40,592 nt of DNA from Candidatus Yanofskybacteria bacterium RIFCSPLOWO2_02_FULL_44_18 (GTDB lineage Bacteria > Patescibacteriota > Minisyncoccia > 2-02-FULL-40-12 > GWA2-44-9), in the NCBI GenBank assembly GCA_001794755.1, contig MGKT01000006.1, positions 179,045-219,636 of the forward strand, in the 5' to 3' direction. Each line of letters begins with the position of its first letter. The stretch's first letter is position 1. This document shows positions 40,550 to 40,592 of this stretch, one piece after another. The translations under genes and the position numbers were made by a program. Below the pieces are notes generated by a model. That model was not told where the DNA came from. It did not search any database and worked only from the letters and a program-made list of their open reading frames with translations.

Positions 40550-40592
40550 GCACCCCTGTCTGGAGGTTGAGCCTCCAAGTGGATCAGTAGTT

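Overview
The window looks like a chromosomal segment of a Candidate Phyla Radiation (Patescibacteria) bacterium, most likely a Parcubacteria-type lineage. This is an inference from gene content, not from a search. The supporting signs are tight packing with 1-18 nt overlaps between neighbours, shortened core proteins (PGK 333 aa, RelA/SpoT ending after TGS, ThrRS without its TGS domain), inteins in two replication genes, and a stand-alone LAGLIDADG gene beside a tRNA. L11 is also not followed by L1, and PheRS is a fused single chain of mitochondrial type. UGA is used as a stop (several ATGA overlaps), so the recoded UGA=Gly lineages are excluded.

Layout. 1-530: RNase P RNA with its own promoter and a bidirectional terminator. 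533-5604 (minus): two runs of overlapping genes, GT2-galT-dedA-tpiA and pgk-MTH1-like NUDIX-RNase H. 5640-10192 (plus): dprA, topA, relA/spoT. 10189-11831 (minus): parB, parA. 11884-12777: tRNA-Leu(CAA) and a LAGLIDADG endonuclease. 12777-15146: rpsP, a small plus-strand gene, and the rpmF-nusB-rnc operon. 15263-19744: dnaE with a 435-residue intein. 19804-21744: a candidate structured small RNA, then thrS. 21741-24222: a membrane protein, a zinc-ribbon protein, miaA, a ribbon-helix-helix-like protein and a small coiled-coil protein. 24224-27942 (minus): gatB, thyX, tmk and a DNPH1-like nucleotide hydrolase. 28046-28313: a small membrane protein behind an operator-like inverted repeat. 28325-33216 (minus): gyrB with a 527-residue intein, then secE, nusG and rplK. 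33313-34739: a fused PheRS with a GC-rich in-frame insert, preceded by a 53-aa small gene. 34800-36325: tRNA-Asp(GTC) followed after 2 nt by a bicupin protein and a Cys/His/Asp protein. 36392-40434: a surface cluster of a Cys/His peptidase-like protein, a 1017-aa secreted Ig-like/FnIII/PKD protein and a lipoprotein.

Expression signals are unusually readable. Many transcription units have a sigma70-type promoter, often with an extended -10 (TGnTAnnnT) and a 16-17 nt spacer. For about eight genes the -10 ends only 6-9 nt before the start codon, which predicts leaderless mRNAs. A second group has clear Shine-Dalgarno sequences. The most notable candidates are this leaderless layout, the tRNA-Asp-coupled bicupin/Cys-protein pair, the structured RNA upstream of thrS, the two intein-borne HTH-like segments, and the GC-rich insert in pheS. 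No CRISPR array, transposase or prophage was seen.
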